Assembly (NCBI RefSeq): GCF_000789235.1
Contig: NZ_KN525716.1
Coordinates: forward strand, 2,834,100-2,898,099
Origin: Wocania ichthyoenteri Th78
GTDB lineage: Bacteria > Bacteroidota > Bacteroidia > Flavobacteriales > Flavobacteriaceae
DNA length: 64,000 nt
Direction of reading: 5' to 3'
Part shown: positions 36,228 through 44,175 of the stretch, one piece after another
Layout: every line of letters begins with the position of its first letter
How positions within the stretch are numbered: the stretch's first letter is position 1
The notes under the pieces: model-generated
Database searches by the model: none
Seen by the model: the letters and a program-made list of their open reading frames with translations, nothing else
Told to the model about the DNA's origin: nothing
Position numbers and translations under genes: made by a program

Positions 36228-36635
36228 TTAATAGAAGTCCTCTTCATCAACTACTAGCGTAGTAAGTTCCACAGTATGATTATCGGGATCTTTTAGGTAA
36301 ATAGAATGAAAATAATGATGATCTTGAAATTTGAAAGGTTCATTAATACGATTAAAATATTCTTGTGCTTTTAAAAAATCTTTGTTTGAAACATTAAAAG
36401 CGAAGTGATCAATCTTAGCATTTTTTGATAATTGATTAAGTTTTTCATCATTAAGATTTGCTGGAAATATAGCTATACCTGCTTTTCTAGAAAGCATAAA
36501 TACTGGGAATTTACCCCATTTTTCAAGTTGATACTTTTTTAAACGTATAACCTTTGAATACCATTCAATTGACGCATTCATGTCTTTAACACGAATAGCA
36601 ACATGGTCTAAAAAGTTAATATTAAATGCAGACAT
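36228..36635 (-). CDS. VOC-superfamily (glyoxalase-like) protein
   Basis: The product has 135 residues and one pair of beta-alpha-beta-beta-beta units (LDHVAIRVKDMNASIEWYSKV, then DHFAFNVSNKDF and YLKDPDNHTVELTTL, in outline). His11, His in KIDHFAF and Glu in VELTT are possible metal ligands. The reaction is unknown. It overlaps the coaD stop by one base, so it is translated with coaD. Confidence 0.8.
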   Translation of the reverse strand: MSAFNINFLDHVAIRVKDMNASIEWYSKVIRLKKYQLEKWGKFPVFMLSRKAGIAIFPANLNDEKLNQLSKNAKIDHFAFNVSNKDFLKAQEYFNRINEPFKFQDHHYFHSIYLKDPDNHTVELTTLVVDEEDFY

Positions 36636-37090
36636 TATTTTACGCGTACAGTACTCGGAACTAACTTTGTGTAATCCCCATGATTTCTAATTACATCACG
36701 CACAATAGAAGATGCTATATACGATGTTTTAGCCGAGGTTAATAAAAACACAGTTTCAATAGGTGCCAAATCTCTATTGGTATGTGCAATGGCTTTTTCA
36801 AATTCAAAATCGGCAGGATTGCGGAGTCCACGTAAAATAAATTCGACATCAATTTTTTTGCAAAAATCGACAGTCAAGCCTTCATAACTCATAACTTTAA
36901 TTTTAGGTTCGTCTGCAAAAGTATCCTCAATAAATTTTTTACGTTCTTCTAACGAGAACATATATTTTTTATCTGCATTTATGCCAATAGCCACAGTTAC
37001 TTCATCAAAAAGGGTGACACCTCTTTTAATAATATCGTAGTGTCCTAATGTAATAGGATCAAAAGATCCTGGAAATATGGCTCGTTTCAT
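36635..37090 (-). CDS. coaD: Phosphopantetheine adenylyltransferase
   Basis: The product has 151 residues, the normal length. The nucleotidyltransferase motif FPGSFDPITLGHYDI (6-20, T/H-x-G-H site) and the C-terminal SYIASSIVRD block with its Ser-Ser/Arg are present. ILRGLRNPADFEFE is diagnostic for CoaD. It transfers AMP to 4'-phosphopantetheine, the fourth step to coenzyme A. It lies 19 bases from ddl and is probably in one operon with it. Confidence 0.96.
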   Translation of the reverse strand: MKRAIFPGSFDPITLGHYDIIKRGVTLFDEVTVAIGINADKKYMFSLEERKKFIEDTFADEPKIKVMSYEGLTVDFCKKIDVEFILRGLRNPADFEFEKAIAHTNRDLAPIETVFLLTSAKTSYIASSIVRDVIRNHGDYTKLVPSTVRVK

Positions 37091-37109
37091 AAATATAAAA
37101 TTACGACTT

Positions 37110-38084
37110 TTATCTTAAAGCTTCTTCAATAGCATTGTCAAATAATTTTGTTAAAGAAATGTTTGCTGCTGCTGCTTGTTGTGGTAATATACTTTCTCTA
37201 GTTAATCCAGGAATGGTGTTTACCTCTAGTAAATGAGGTTCACCGTTTTTAAAAATATATTCGCTACGGCTAAAGCCTTTCATTTTTAAAATCTCGTATA
37301 CTTTTTTAGCTACTGTATTTACTTTTTCTTTCTGCTCTTTGCTTAATCGGGCAGGTGTAATTTCTTGAGACTTACCTAAATATTTTGCTTCGTAATCAAA
37401 AAAATCATTTTCGGTTACTATCTCGGTAATAGGTAGCACTTTAGTTTCTCCTTTATAGCTAATAACGCCAACAGATACTTCGGTACCATCTAAAAACGAT
37501 TCAATAATAATCTCATCATCTTCTTTAAAAGCGATATCAATAGCGTTTTTTAAATCTTCTTTCTTGTGTACTTTAGTAATGCCAAAACTACTACCAGCTT
37601 TATTGGCTTTTACAAAACAGGGCAAGCCAACTTTTGTAATTATTGCATCTTCATTTATAATGTCTCCTAAGTTTATATAAAACGATTCGGCAGTTTTAAT
37701 ACCATAAGGTTTTAATGTGCTTAAGCAATCTCGCTTATTATAAGTTAAAGTAGCTTGATACATACCGCAACTGGTATGTGGCATATTTATTAATTCGAAA
37801 TAACCTTGCATAAAGCCATCTTCTCCTGGAGATCCGTGAATAGCATTGAAAACACAGTCGAAAGTGATTTTTTTATTTTTAACGGTAACAGAAAAATCAT
37901 TTTTATCAATAGGGAATTCAGCATCATTAACATCAACATAAACCCATTTGTCTTTAAAAATATGGATTCTGTATGCGTTATATTTTGATGCGTCTAAAGT
38001 TTCAAAAACCACGTTTCCACTTTTTAATGAGATCTTGTATTCGCTAGAATAACCTCCCATAATGATAGCAATATTTTTTTTCAT
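37110..38084 (-). CDS. ddl: D-alanine--D-alanine ligase
   Basis: The product is a 324-residue ATP-grasp enzyme. The N-terminal motif IIMGGYSSEYKISLKSG, HGSPGEDGFMQGYFEL (~85-100), the central CFVKANKAGSSFGITKV and the C-terminal EVNTIPGLTRESILPQQ are all present. It makes the D-Ala-D-Ala dipeptide for peptidoglycan. It shares a 139-bp spacer with the divergent PASTA-rluD pair, which links it to cell-wall context. Confidence 0.95.
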   Translation of the reverse strand: MKKNIAIIMGGYSSEYKISLKSGNVVFETLDASKYNAYRIHIFKDKWVYVDVNDAEFPIDKNDFSVTVKNKKITFDCVFNAIHGSPGEDGFMQGYFELINMPHTSCGMYQATLTYNKRDCLSTLKPYGIKTAESFYINLGDIINEDAIITKVGLPCFVKANKAGSSFGITKVHKKEDLKNAIDIAFKEDDEIIIESFLDGTEVSVGVISYKGETKVLPITEIVTENDFFDYEAKYLGKSQEITPARLSKEQKEKVNTVAKKVYEILKMKGFSRSEYIFKNGEPHLLEVNTIPGLTRESILPQQAAAANISLTKLFDNAIEEALR

Positions 38085-38176
38085 TGATGTATAAATAATT
38101 TGTCTGTCAGTCTAAAATCTACAATAAAACGTATCTATTAATAGTTAAGCTAAAATATCATATATATTGCAAAAGA

Positions 38177-38203
38177 AAAAACAGTTCTGTTTTTATATAT
38201 TTG
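38177..38203 (+). promoter_or_regulatory. -7 box and dyad upstream of the PASTA gene
   Basis: TATATTTG at 38196-38203 is a perfect TAnnTTTG box. Just upstream, AAAAACAG-TT-CTGTTTTT (38177-38194) is a perfect dyad with 8-bp arms, placed where a regulator would block or aid polymerase. No TTG lies at the preferred spacing; the nearest is 26 bases away. Confidence 0.5.
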
Positions 38204-38223
38204 CGTATCGAAAATTATAATAC

Positions 38224-38784
38224 ATGAGCATTATTAAATTTCTTGTAAGTAAAACATTTTTATTACAAATTGCTTTGGCAATTGTAGCATTGGTGGTTTT
38301 TTGTTTTATCATGTTATCGTGGTTAAAATCTTCTACAAATCATGGAGAATTTGAAACTGTACCAGACTTAACAGGAAAATCTATAAGTGTTGCAGAGATT
38401 GAATTAAAAGAAAATAATTTGGTGATGCAAATTCAAGATTCTGCAAATTTTAATCCTAATTACCCAAAATTTTCGGTAATAGAGCAAGATCCAGCAGTTG
38501 GAACAAAGGTTAAGAAGGACAGAAAAATTTACATCACACTAAACCCATCTGGTTACAGAAAAGTAAGAGTTCCTAATTTATTAGAAAGCACGTTACGACA
38601 AGCAAAACCAACCTTAGAAGCTTTAGAGTTTAAAGTGGGGAAACTCACTTATGTTGATAATATAGGTAAAGATATTGTGCTTAAAATGCAACATAAAGGC
38701 AAAACCATACAAGCTGGTGATATGTTGCCTAAAACAGAAAAAATTGATTTAGTTCTTGGTAATGGTAATCGACCATCAAATTAA
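38224..38784 (+). CDS. PASTA-domain membrane protein
   Basis: The product has 186 residues. A short cytoplasmic tail, one membrane helix (~12-32, LLQIALAIVALVVFCFIMLSW in outline) and two to three extracytoplasmic PASTA units (VPDLTGKSISVAEIEL, VPNLLESTLRQAKPTLEAL, YVDNIGKDIVL) can be seen. PASTA domains bind peptidoglycan or lipid II and occur on Ser/Thr kinases and PBPs; here no kinase domain is attached. It lies 39 bases before the pseudouridine synthase and opposite ddl. Confidence 0.88.
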   Translation: MSIIKFLVSKTFLLQIALAIVALVVFCFIMLSWLKSSTNHGEFETVPDLTGKSISVAEIELKENNLVMQIQDSANFNPNYPKFSVIEQDPAVGTKVKKDRKIYITLNPSGYRKVRVPNLLESTLRQAKPTLEALEFKVGKLTYVDNIGKDIVLKMQHKGKTIQAGDMLPKTEKIDLVLGNGNRPSN

Positions 38785-38823
38785 GAATTAATTACAGACT
38801 TCAATACGCATTGATTCAATAAA

Positions 38824-39861
38824 ATGGAAGATTATACACCACAATTACCCGACGAGGATAATTTATACGAGCATTATTCTTTTACGGTAGATAAAGGGCA
38901 AACGCCTTTGCGTATAGATAAATATTTAATGAATTTCGTCGAAAATGCAACGCGAAATAAAATTCAAGCGGCCGCAAAAAACGGCAGTGTTTTTGTAAAT
39001 GGCGAGCCTGTAAAATCGAATTACAAAGTAAAACCTTTTGATAAAATTCGTGTGCTTTTTGCGCATCCGCCTTTTGAAAATTTATTGGTTGGAGAAGATT
39101 TAGATATAGATGTAGTTTATGAAGATGATACCCTATTGGTAGTAAATAAACAAGCAGGAATGGTAGTGCATCCAGGCCATGGGAATTACTCCGGGACACT
39201 TATAAATGGATTAATATACAGATTCGATAATTTACCAAACAATTCTAGTGAACGACCAGGATTAGTACATAGAATTGATAAAGATACTAGCGGACTTTTA
39301 GTGGTTGCCAAGACTGAAAAAGCGATGACTCATTTGTCGCTACAATTTGCCGAAAAAACCAGCGAGCGTGAATATGTAGCGATTGTTTGGGGCAATATGG
39401 AAGACGATGAAGGTACAGTTGAAGGCAACATTGGCAGACATCCTAAAAATCGATTACAAAACACTGTTTTTCTTGATGATGAAGCCGATAAAGGCAAACC
39501 AGCCGTAACACATTACAAAGTTTTAGAGCGTTTGGGTTACGTAACTTTGGTGTCTTGTAAGTTAGAAACTGGCAGAACTCACCAAATACGTGTACACATG
39601 AAACACATTGGGCATACCTTATTTAACGATGCCCGCTACGGAGGCGAAAAAATATTAAAAGGCACCACGTTTACCAAATACAAACAGTTTGTCGATAATT
39701 GTTTTAAAGTGTTGCCACGACAAGCATTACATGCTAAAACATTAGGTTTTAAGCACCCAAAAACAAATGAGTTTATGCGTTTTGAAACCCCAATTCCAGA
39801 CGATATGCAACAGTGTATTGAAAAATGGAAAACCTATTCTAAGCATCAAGAGATAGAGTAG
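38824..39861 (+). CDS. rluD: RluA/RluD-family 23S rRNA pseudouridine synthase
   Basis: The product has 345 residues. An S4 RNA-binding domain (~26-80, LRIDKYLMNFVENATRNKIQ in outline) precedes the catalytic domain. The catalytic Asp is Asp152 in LVHRIDKDTSGLLV. GRTHQIRVHMKHIGHTLFND follows. It is closest to RluD, which modifies helix 69 of 23S rRNA, though RluC-like activity cannot be excluded. A PASTA-rluD pair next to ddl is a common flavobacterial arrangement, as I recall it. Confidence 0.9.
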   Translation: MEDYTPQLPDEDNLYEHYSFTVDKGQTPLRIDKYLMNFVENATRNKIQAAAKNGSVFVNGEPVKSNYKVKPFDKIRVLFAHPPFENLLVGEDLDIDVVYEDDTLLVVNKQAGMVVHPGHGNYSGTLINGLIYRFDNLPNNSSERPGLVHRIDKDTSGLLVVAKTEKAMTHLSLQFAEKTSEREYVAIVWGNMEDDEGTVEGNIGRHPKNRLQNTVFLDDEADKGKPAVTHYKVLERLGYVTLVSCKLETGRTHQIRVHMKHIGHTLFNDARYGGEKILKGTTFTKYKQFVDNCFKVLPRQALHAKTLGFKHPKTNEFMRFETPIPDDMQQCIEKWKTYSKHQEIE

Positions 39862-39880
39862 TTTTCTATAATCCGAAACT

Positions 39881-39906
39881 GTCACACTGAGCGAAGTTGA
39901 AGTGTT
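39881..39906. repeat. REP-like hairpin, TGAGCG-loop type
   Basis: GTCACACTGAGCGAAGTTGA then AGTGTT: arms ACACT/AGTGT around a loop TGAGCGAAGTTGA. The copy inside the UDG-like gene (43985-44013) keeps the loop but has arms AGGTT/AACCT. It lies 20 bases after the rluD stop. Confidence 0.7.
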
Positions 39907-39945
39907 GTTTCTGTATCTTATCAAATAATTTAATAATTAGTATTT

Positions 39946-40012
39946 GGACGTTACCACAAGGGTAAGCTTGAGTTTGTCTTGAGCGGAATAGAAGGGCTAC
40001 AATCCTTAACGT
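39946..40012 (+). repeat. Repeat family B, diverged copy 3
   Basis: The ends GGACGTTACCACAAGGGT and GGGCTACAATCCTTAACGT match family B. The centre is replaced by an unrelated stretch. No gene was seen in the 223-bp spacer 39862-40084. Confidence 0.55.
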
Positions 40013-40066
40013 ACTTATTTGCTAAGCAGATGTTTATAAATGAAGTTGCTTTTTTTGAGAGGTTCG

Positions 40067-40081
40067 TTTTTTTTTTTTTTT
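40067..40081. repeat. Run of 15 thymines
   Basis: A homopolymer of 15 T lies three bases beyond the stop of the minus-strand VOC lipoprotein gene. Such runs are prone to slippage and sequencing error; here it is outside coding sequence. Confidence 0.8.
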
Positions 40082-40084
40082 GGT

Positions 40085-40579
40085 TTAGTTTGGAGAGTGC
40101 AGACCAATTTTATTCCCTTCCGAATCAAGAAATATTCCGAAATATCCACTTTCATCTGCGTGAAGGGTTTTTGGAACAATGATTTTTCCTCCATTTCTCT
40201 CAACCTTATCCAGAATAATTTGAAGATTGTCTCCGCCATTTAGATATATGGTTACTCCATCAGCCGAAGGTTGGTAACCTTCCCCTTTTATAATAACACC
40301 TGTAACCATTTGTCCTTCATATGGAAATATACCCATTTGCATTTCTGGTATATCCATTTTTTCAATGTTAATGTCTAAAATTGCTTGATAAAAATCGACC
40401 GCTCGTGAGATTTCTGTAGCTGGAATTTCAAAAATGGAAATAAAACTTTTCATATGGTTTGTTGTTTGTGTTATGTTTAAATCACCCTGTTGCTTTTCGG
40501 AATCAGATTTGGTTTGACTATTGCAAGTGATAATACTAAAGGATAGTATTAAGGCAGTATATAGTATCATCTTATTCAT
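40085..40579 (-). CDS. VOC-superfamily lipoprotein
   Basis: The product has 164 residues. A lipobox (SFSIITC, Cys19) and a linker precede a complete glyoxalase/bleomycin-resistance type domain starting MKSFISIFEIPATEISRAVDFYQ (~44 onward, outline). The cytoplasmic relatives usually begin at this internal Met, so the export signal seems to have been added to a normally cytosolic fold. If translation started at the internal ATG the protein would be cytoplasmic. Substrate unknown. Confidence 0.78.
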   Translation of the reverse strand: MNKMILYTALILSFSIITCNSQTKSDSEKQQGDLNITQTTNHMKSFISIFEIPATEISRAVDFYQAILDINIEKMDIPEMQMGIFPYEGQMVTGVIIKGEGYQPSADGVTIYLNGGDNLQIILDKVERNGGKIIVPKTLHADESGYFGIFLDSEGNKIGLHSPN

Positions 40580-40654
40580 ATTGTCCTATTTAGATTGACA
40601 ATACAAATTTCGATTACCTACGAAAGCTAAAATTGTAAAAATGCGACAAGCTAT

Positions 40655-41470
40655 CTATTTGTAGAAAAGAGTAGAAAGAGCCATACTTTCATTGCCTAAA
40701 AACTCTTTTGGGTTAATTCCGGTAAACTCCTTAAAGTCTTTAGTAAAATGTGCTTGGTCGAAATATTCACTTTCATACGCAATGCTAGTTAGGTTTTCTG
40801 TTTTTTTGTTCAGCAACATTTTTAAGGCAGTTTGTAACCGGATTACTTTACCTAACTGTTTTGGGCTAACACCAATTTGTTTTATAAAATTTCTTTCGAG
40901 TTGTCTTCTTTTGGATAAGTCTTCTTTAAGGATTGTGCTTATCGAAGCACTTCCCTTTGTTAACAAAAGGGCGTCAATTGTCATTTTTACAATGTTGTCA
41001 ATAGTGGGTTTTTCATTTAGCTTACCTAAAAGAAAGTTTTCTACGATTTCAATTCGTTGTTTACTGTCTGTTGCTTGAATTATTTTTTGCTCTAATTCTT
41101 TAGCAGTGTTTTTTTCAAACAATAATTCTATTGGTGTTTCTTTATTTGCTAAATTTTTAATAGGTATTGTTACGAAGTTGGCAAACCCATAAGGGTAAAA
41201 TCTAATTGCAAATGTATTGACGTAACCTGTTGGTTTAATATAAAATGGTTCAATGGTTTGTCCTAGTACCATTGCACGAGGTTGTAGGATAAATTCATTT
41301 TGAGAAGTATATCGCTTTATATCATCTCCAAGAATAAATGCCATTTCAATACAACCATCAGGTATAATACGCTGTCTTTTTACATCCTTTTCGGCAGGAG
41401 CTTCTAAAGTCCAGTAACAACTTACAAGGGATTCTAAATCTGGATGCGGTTGGAATGTTTGATAGTTCAT
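40655..41470 (-). CDS. AraC-family regulator with DUF6597-like N-terminal domain
   Basis: The frame opens at 41503, but MNYQTFQPHPDLESLVSCYW from ATG 41470 is the usual start of this subgroup (271 residues). The N-terminal ~150 residues are the cupin-like sensor (IIPDGCIEMAFILGD, FAIRFYPYGFANF). The C-terminal HTH_18 domain is present (KQIGVSPKQLGKVIRLQ, YFDQAHFTKDFKEFTGINP). It is 75 bp upstream of the VOC lipoprotein on the same strand, and may control it. Confidence 0.83.
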   Translation of the reverse strand: MNYQTFQPHPDLESLVSCYWTLEAPAEKDVKRQRIIPDGCIEMAFILGDDIKRYTSQNEFILQPRAMVLGQTIEPFYIKPTGYVNTFAIRFYPYGFANFVTIPIKNLANKETPIELLFEKNTAKELEQKIIQATDSKQRIEIVENFLLGKLNEKPTIDNIVKMTIDALLLTKGSASISTILKEDLSKRRQLERNFIKQIGVSPKQLGKVIRLQTALKMLLNKKTENLTSIAYESEYFDQAHFTKDFKEFTGINPKEFLGNESMALSTLFYK

Positions 41471-41654
41471 TAATAGAATGGTGGTTTTTTCAGAATGACG
41501 CACAATGGAAAGATAAAGTTCCGTTTCAATGAACTTTATCGGATGTTAAACGAAGGTATCGCTTTTTTCTGGCAAAGTCAAGAATATCAATTCCATTTAT
41601 AACGACATTGTAAATAATTGTTAACTTACATTTTAAATGTAAATTAGTAATTGT

Positions 41655-41662
41655 AAATTTGA
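41655..41662 (+). promoter_or_regulatory. -7 promoter box for yaaA
   Basis: TAAATTTG is an exact TAnnTTTG box 21 bases before the ATG at 41684. No TTG lies at the preferred spacing. Confidence 0.5.
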
Positions 41663-41683
41663 TTTTATATAAATGCATTGTCA

Positions 41684-42442
41684 ATGAAGCTTGTTTTATC
41701 ACCAGCAAAATCTCTAGATTTTGAAACCCAAATACCAATACATTATGTTACCGAAGCTTGTTTTTTAAAACAAGCTGAACGTTTAAATAAATTGCTCAAA
41801 AAAAAATCGGCAAAAAGCTTATCTAAGCTTATGAAAATTTCAGATAATTTAGGGCAATTAAATTACGAGCGCAATCAAAATTGGCAACTCCCTTTTACAA
41901 AAAATAATGCGCGACAAGCTATTTATGCTTTTAGTGGCGATGTGTATAGAGGTTTGGATGCTTATAATATTCCAAAAGAAAAAATAGAAACGCTTCAAAA
42001 TACCGTGCGTATTATTTCGGGGTTGTACGGCTTGTTAAAACCAACCGATTTAATACAACCGTATCGTTTAGAAATGGGAACAAAATTCCCTGTGGGTAAA
42101 AATAAAAACCTCTATGAGTTTTGGCGAAAAACCATTACTGAGGCATTAAATGAAGAATTGCAAGACGATGAGTTGTTTTTAAATTTAGCAAGCAACGAGT
42201 ATTTTAAAGCCATAGATATTAAAGCGTTAAAAGTGCCAGTAATTACTGCTAATTTTAAAGATTTTAAAAACGGTGAGTATAAAATGATTATGACGTTTGC
42301 TAAACAAGCACGCGGTTTTATGGCACGTTATGTTATAGATACCAATGCAAAAACTATAGATGATTTAAAAGCATTTAATTACGAAGGCTATAATTTTAGC
42401 GAACCTATGAGTACAGAAACCGAACTTGTTTTTATCCGATAA
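41684..42442 (+). CDS. yaaA: YaaA (UPF0246) peroxide-stress protein
   Basis: The product has 252 residues from ATG 41684; the TTG two codons upstream is less likely. The family opening MKLVLSPAKSLDFE, YRLEMGTKFPVG, NLASNEYFKA and the C-terminal FAKQARGFMARY are all present. In E. coli YaaA limits free iron and damage under H2O2; a DNA-binding helix-hairpin-helix fold is known. It lies 4 bases before the TPR membrane gene. Confidence 0.93.
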   Translation: MKLVLSPAKSLDFETQIPIHYVTEACFLKQAERLNKLLKKKSAKSLSKLMKISDNLGQLNYERNQNWQLPFTKNNARQAIYAFSGDVYRGLDAYNIPKEKIETLQNTVRIISGLYGLLKPTDLIQPYRLEMGTKFPVGKNKNLYEFWRKTITEALNEELQDDELFLNLASNEYFKAIDIKALKVPVITANFKDFKNGEYKMIMTFAKQARGFMARYVIDTNAKTIDDLKAFNYEGYNFSEPMSTETELVFIR

Positions 42443-42446
42443 TTTG

Positions 42447-43178
42447 ATGGTTTACTATTTAATAATTGCGCTTCAAGTATTTTGTGTTTACCATCTATAT
42501 AAAAACAGAAGACCTTATTATTGGGTTTTTGTAATTATATTTTTGTCACTTATTGGTTGTATCATATACTTAATAACTCAGGTTTATAATAAACGCGATG
42601 CAGAAAAAATTACTAGTGAAATCACACATATTATAAATCCAACTAAAAAAATTAATGATTTAGAGAAACAGCTTCAGTTTTCAGAATCCTATCAAAACCG
42701 AGTTAATTTAGCCGATGCTTATTTAGAGATTAAAGATTATAATAGTGCTATTCCTCATTATTTAGAAGCTTTAGAAGGAAATATGCAAAATGATTTTTAT
42801 GTAATTATACAATTAATTAAAGCTTATTTTAATATTGAAAATTATAAAAATGTTGTTTTATATGCCGAAAAAATAAAAGAACACTCTGAGTTTAAAAAAT
42901 CGAAATCACAATTTTTATACGGTTTAGCTTTAGAAAAACTTGGAGAGTTTGAAGCTGCTGAAACCAATTTAAGAGCCATCGATATTCGCTATTCATTTTA
43001 TAACGAACGCTTAGTATTGGCTAAATTTTTAATAAGCAGACAAAAAGAAGCAGAAGCCAAAGATATTTTAGAAGAAATACAAACAGAATCTCAACACATG
43101 ACTAAACCCAATAAAAGATTATTTAAAGCAACCATACAAGACGTTGAAAAGCTGTTAACTACTATGAATAATAGTTAA
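42447..43178 (+). CDS. Membrane-anchored TPR protein
   Basis: The product has 243 residues from ATG 42447, just after the yaaA stop. Two membrane helices (~3-20 and ~28-50) are followed by a short linker and three or so TPR-like units (RVNLADAYLEIKDYNSAIPHY, FYVIIQLIKAYFNIENYKN, LYGLALEKLGEFEAAE). It resembles the PLDc_N/TPR membrane proteins of Bacteroidetes. Partner proteins are unknown. Confidence 0.8.
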   Translation: MVYYLIIALQVFCVYHLYKNRRPYYWVFVIIFLSLIGCIIYLITQVYNKRDAEKITSEITHIINPTKKINDLEKQLQFSESYQNRVNLADAYLEIKDYNSAIPHYLEALEGNMQNDFYVIIQLIKAYFNIENYKNVVLYAEKIKEHSEFKKSKSQFLYGLALEKLGEFEAAETNLRAIDIRYSFYNERLVLAKFLISRQKEAEAKDILEEIQTESQHMTKPNKRLFKATIQDVEKLLTTMNNS

Positions 43179-43181
43179 TTT

Positions 43182-43316
43182 TTATTTAGGCTGTGCTTTA
43201 TTGCCAACATTAATTTTGGTTTCAATTGATGGTTTCTTTTTAATTCTTGGTCGTCTAGCACCAAAAGTACCTCTGTTTATTTTACCCCGTTTTGTTTTTT
43301 TATCGCCTTTTCCCAT
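43182..43316 (-). CDS. 30S ribosomal protein THX
   Basis: I found this 44-residue gene by reading the minus strand from ATG 43316 to TAA 43182. It begins MGKGDKKTKRGKINRGTFGA and continues with RRPRIKKKPSIE. This is the THX (bTHX/S31) family: a very short, Lys/Arg-rich peptide that sits in the head of the 30S subunit. It is convergent with the TPR gene, with stops 3 bases apart, and a REP-like hairpin begins 5 bases upstream of its start. Confidence 0.9.
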   Translation of the reverse strand: MGKGDKKTKRGKINRGTFGARRPRIKKKPSIETKINVGNKAQPK

Positions 43317-43321
43317 AATTT

Positions 43322-43342
43322 TATTCCCACGAAAGTGGGAAA
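43322..43342. repeat. REP-like hairpin upstream of THX
   Basis: TTCCCACGAAAGTGGGAA: perfect stem TTCCCAC/GTGGGAA with loop GAAA, a stem variant of the same family as the hairpins at 24450, 28418 and 49351. Confidence 0.65.
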
Positions 43343-43405
43343 CCCATTTTATTAAACTTAATTTTGAAAATACAAAATTTTATAGTTTTGAACAAATTAT
43401 TTGTC

Positions 43406-43483
43406 TGTCATTCCTGCGTAGTCAGGAATCCATTTTTTATAATAGTTTCAATTAATAAGATTCCTGCCTTTGCAGGAATGACA
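43406..43483. repeat. Inverted REP-like pair (78 bp)
   Basis: The left hairpin TGTCATTCCTGCGTAGTCAG and the right hairpin TTCCTGCCTTTGCAGGAATG are bounded by TGTCATTCC and GGAATGACA, so the whole unit is a composite inverted repeat. It ends 2 bases before the ATG of the UDG-like gene (43486), so it forms that gene's 5' untranslated region. Confidence 0.75.
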
Positions 43484-43485
43484 AT

Positions 43486-44166
43486 ATGTTTAAACACAAA
43501 CACCCATACAAACCATTTATTCAAAAAGATACGACTAAATTAATAGTGGGTACATTGCCACCACCTCGATTTTCGACAGGCGAACTTTTAGAAAAAGACG
43601 TCGATTTTTGTTACGGAAGTTATTACAATTCACTGTGGTTATTTATTGATAAAATTCATAATTTAAAGTTGCGATACGATACCTCCAACGAAGCTATTGA
43701 AGAACGTAAACAATTCTTAATACAACACAAAATAGGTGTTTGCGATATTGTTGAAAGTGCAGAACGCAAAAAGATTGACGCTTCCGATTTAGGGATGCAA
43801 AACATTAAACTGCGCGATGTTATTGGTTACTTAAAGCAATACCCAAATATTGATACTTTATTATTTACTGGCGGAAATAGTAAAAACGGACCAGAATATT
43901 TTTTTAGAAAACATATAAAAGATTACAATATTAAATTAGAATTGGTGAATAATGAAGTGCCACGAATCCATAAATTTAAACTACCTGTCAGGTTGAGCGC
44001 AGTCGAAACCTCAATAAGAATAATCAAAACTGTGTCATTAACTTCAGGTTCGGGTGCAGCAAATATTTCTATAAGTAGATTACCACTTTACAAACAATTA
44101 AAAGCTAAAAACCCCAAATTCAATACTTTTGATTTTAGAGTGATGCAGTATCGGGATTTTCTTTAG
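43486..44166 (+). CDS. Uracil-DNA glycosylase-superfamily protein
   Basis: The product has 226 residues. The N-terminal VGTLPPPRF (21-29), followed by CYGSYYNSLW (42-51), and the later SLTSGSGAANIS (184-195) correspond to the UDG fold's motifs 1 and 2. The usual catalytic Asp/Asn is not certain, so activity is open. Residues ~167-177 (PVRLSAVETS) are encoded by a REP-like element inserted in frame between conserved blocks, giving an extra loop just ahead of the second motif. It is preceded directly by an inverted REP pair. Confidence 0.75.
   Translation: MFKHKHPYKPFIQKDTTKLIVGTLPPPRFSTGELLEKDVDFCYGSYYNSLWLFIDKIHNLKLRYDTSNEAIEERKQFLIQHKIGVCDIVESAERKKIDASDLGMQNIKLRDVIGYLKQYPNIDTLLFTGGNSKNGPEYFFRKHIKDYNIKLELVNNEVPRIHKFKLPVRLSAVETSIRIIKTVSLTSGSGAANISISRLPLYKQLKAKNPKFNTFDFRVMQYRDFL
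43985..44013. repeat. REP-like hairpin inside the UDG-like coding sequence
   Basis: CTGTCAGGTTGAGCGCAGTC then GAAACCTCA. The stem AGGTT/AACCT surrounds a TGAGCG-loop like that at 39881-39906. It keeps the reading frame and codes for part of PVRLSAVETS. Confidence 0.75.
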
Positions 44167-44175
44167 TGTTTTTTG

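Noticed and set aside
40067-40081. Poly-T run read as a plus-strand terminator
   Set aside because: There is no stem before it and no plus-strand gene that ends there.
43486-44166. UDG-like gene as a frameshifted pseudogene
   Set aside because: The odd peptide is explained by an in-frame repeat, and conserved motifs continue on both sides in one frame.
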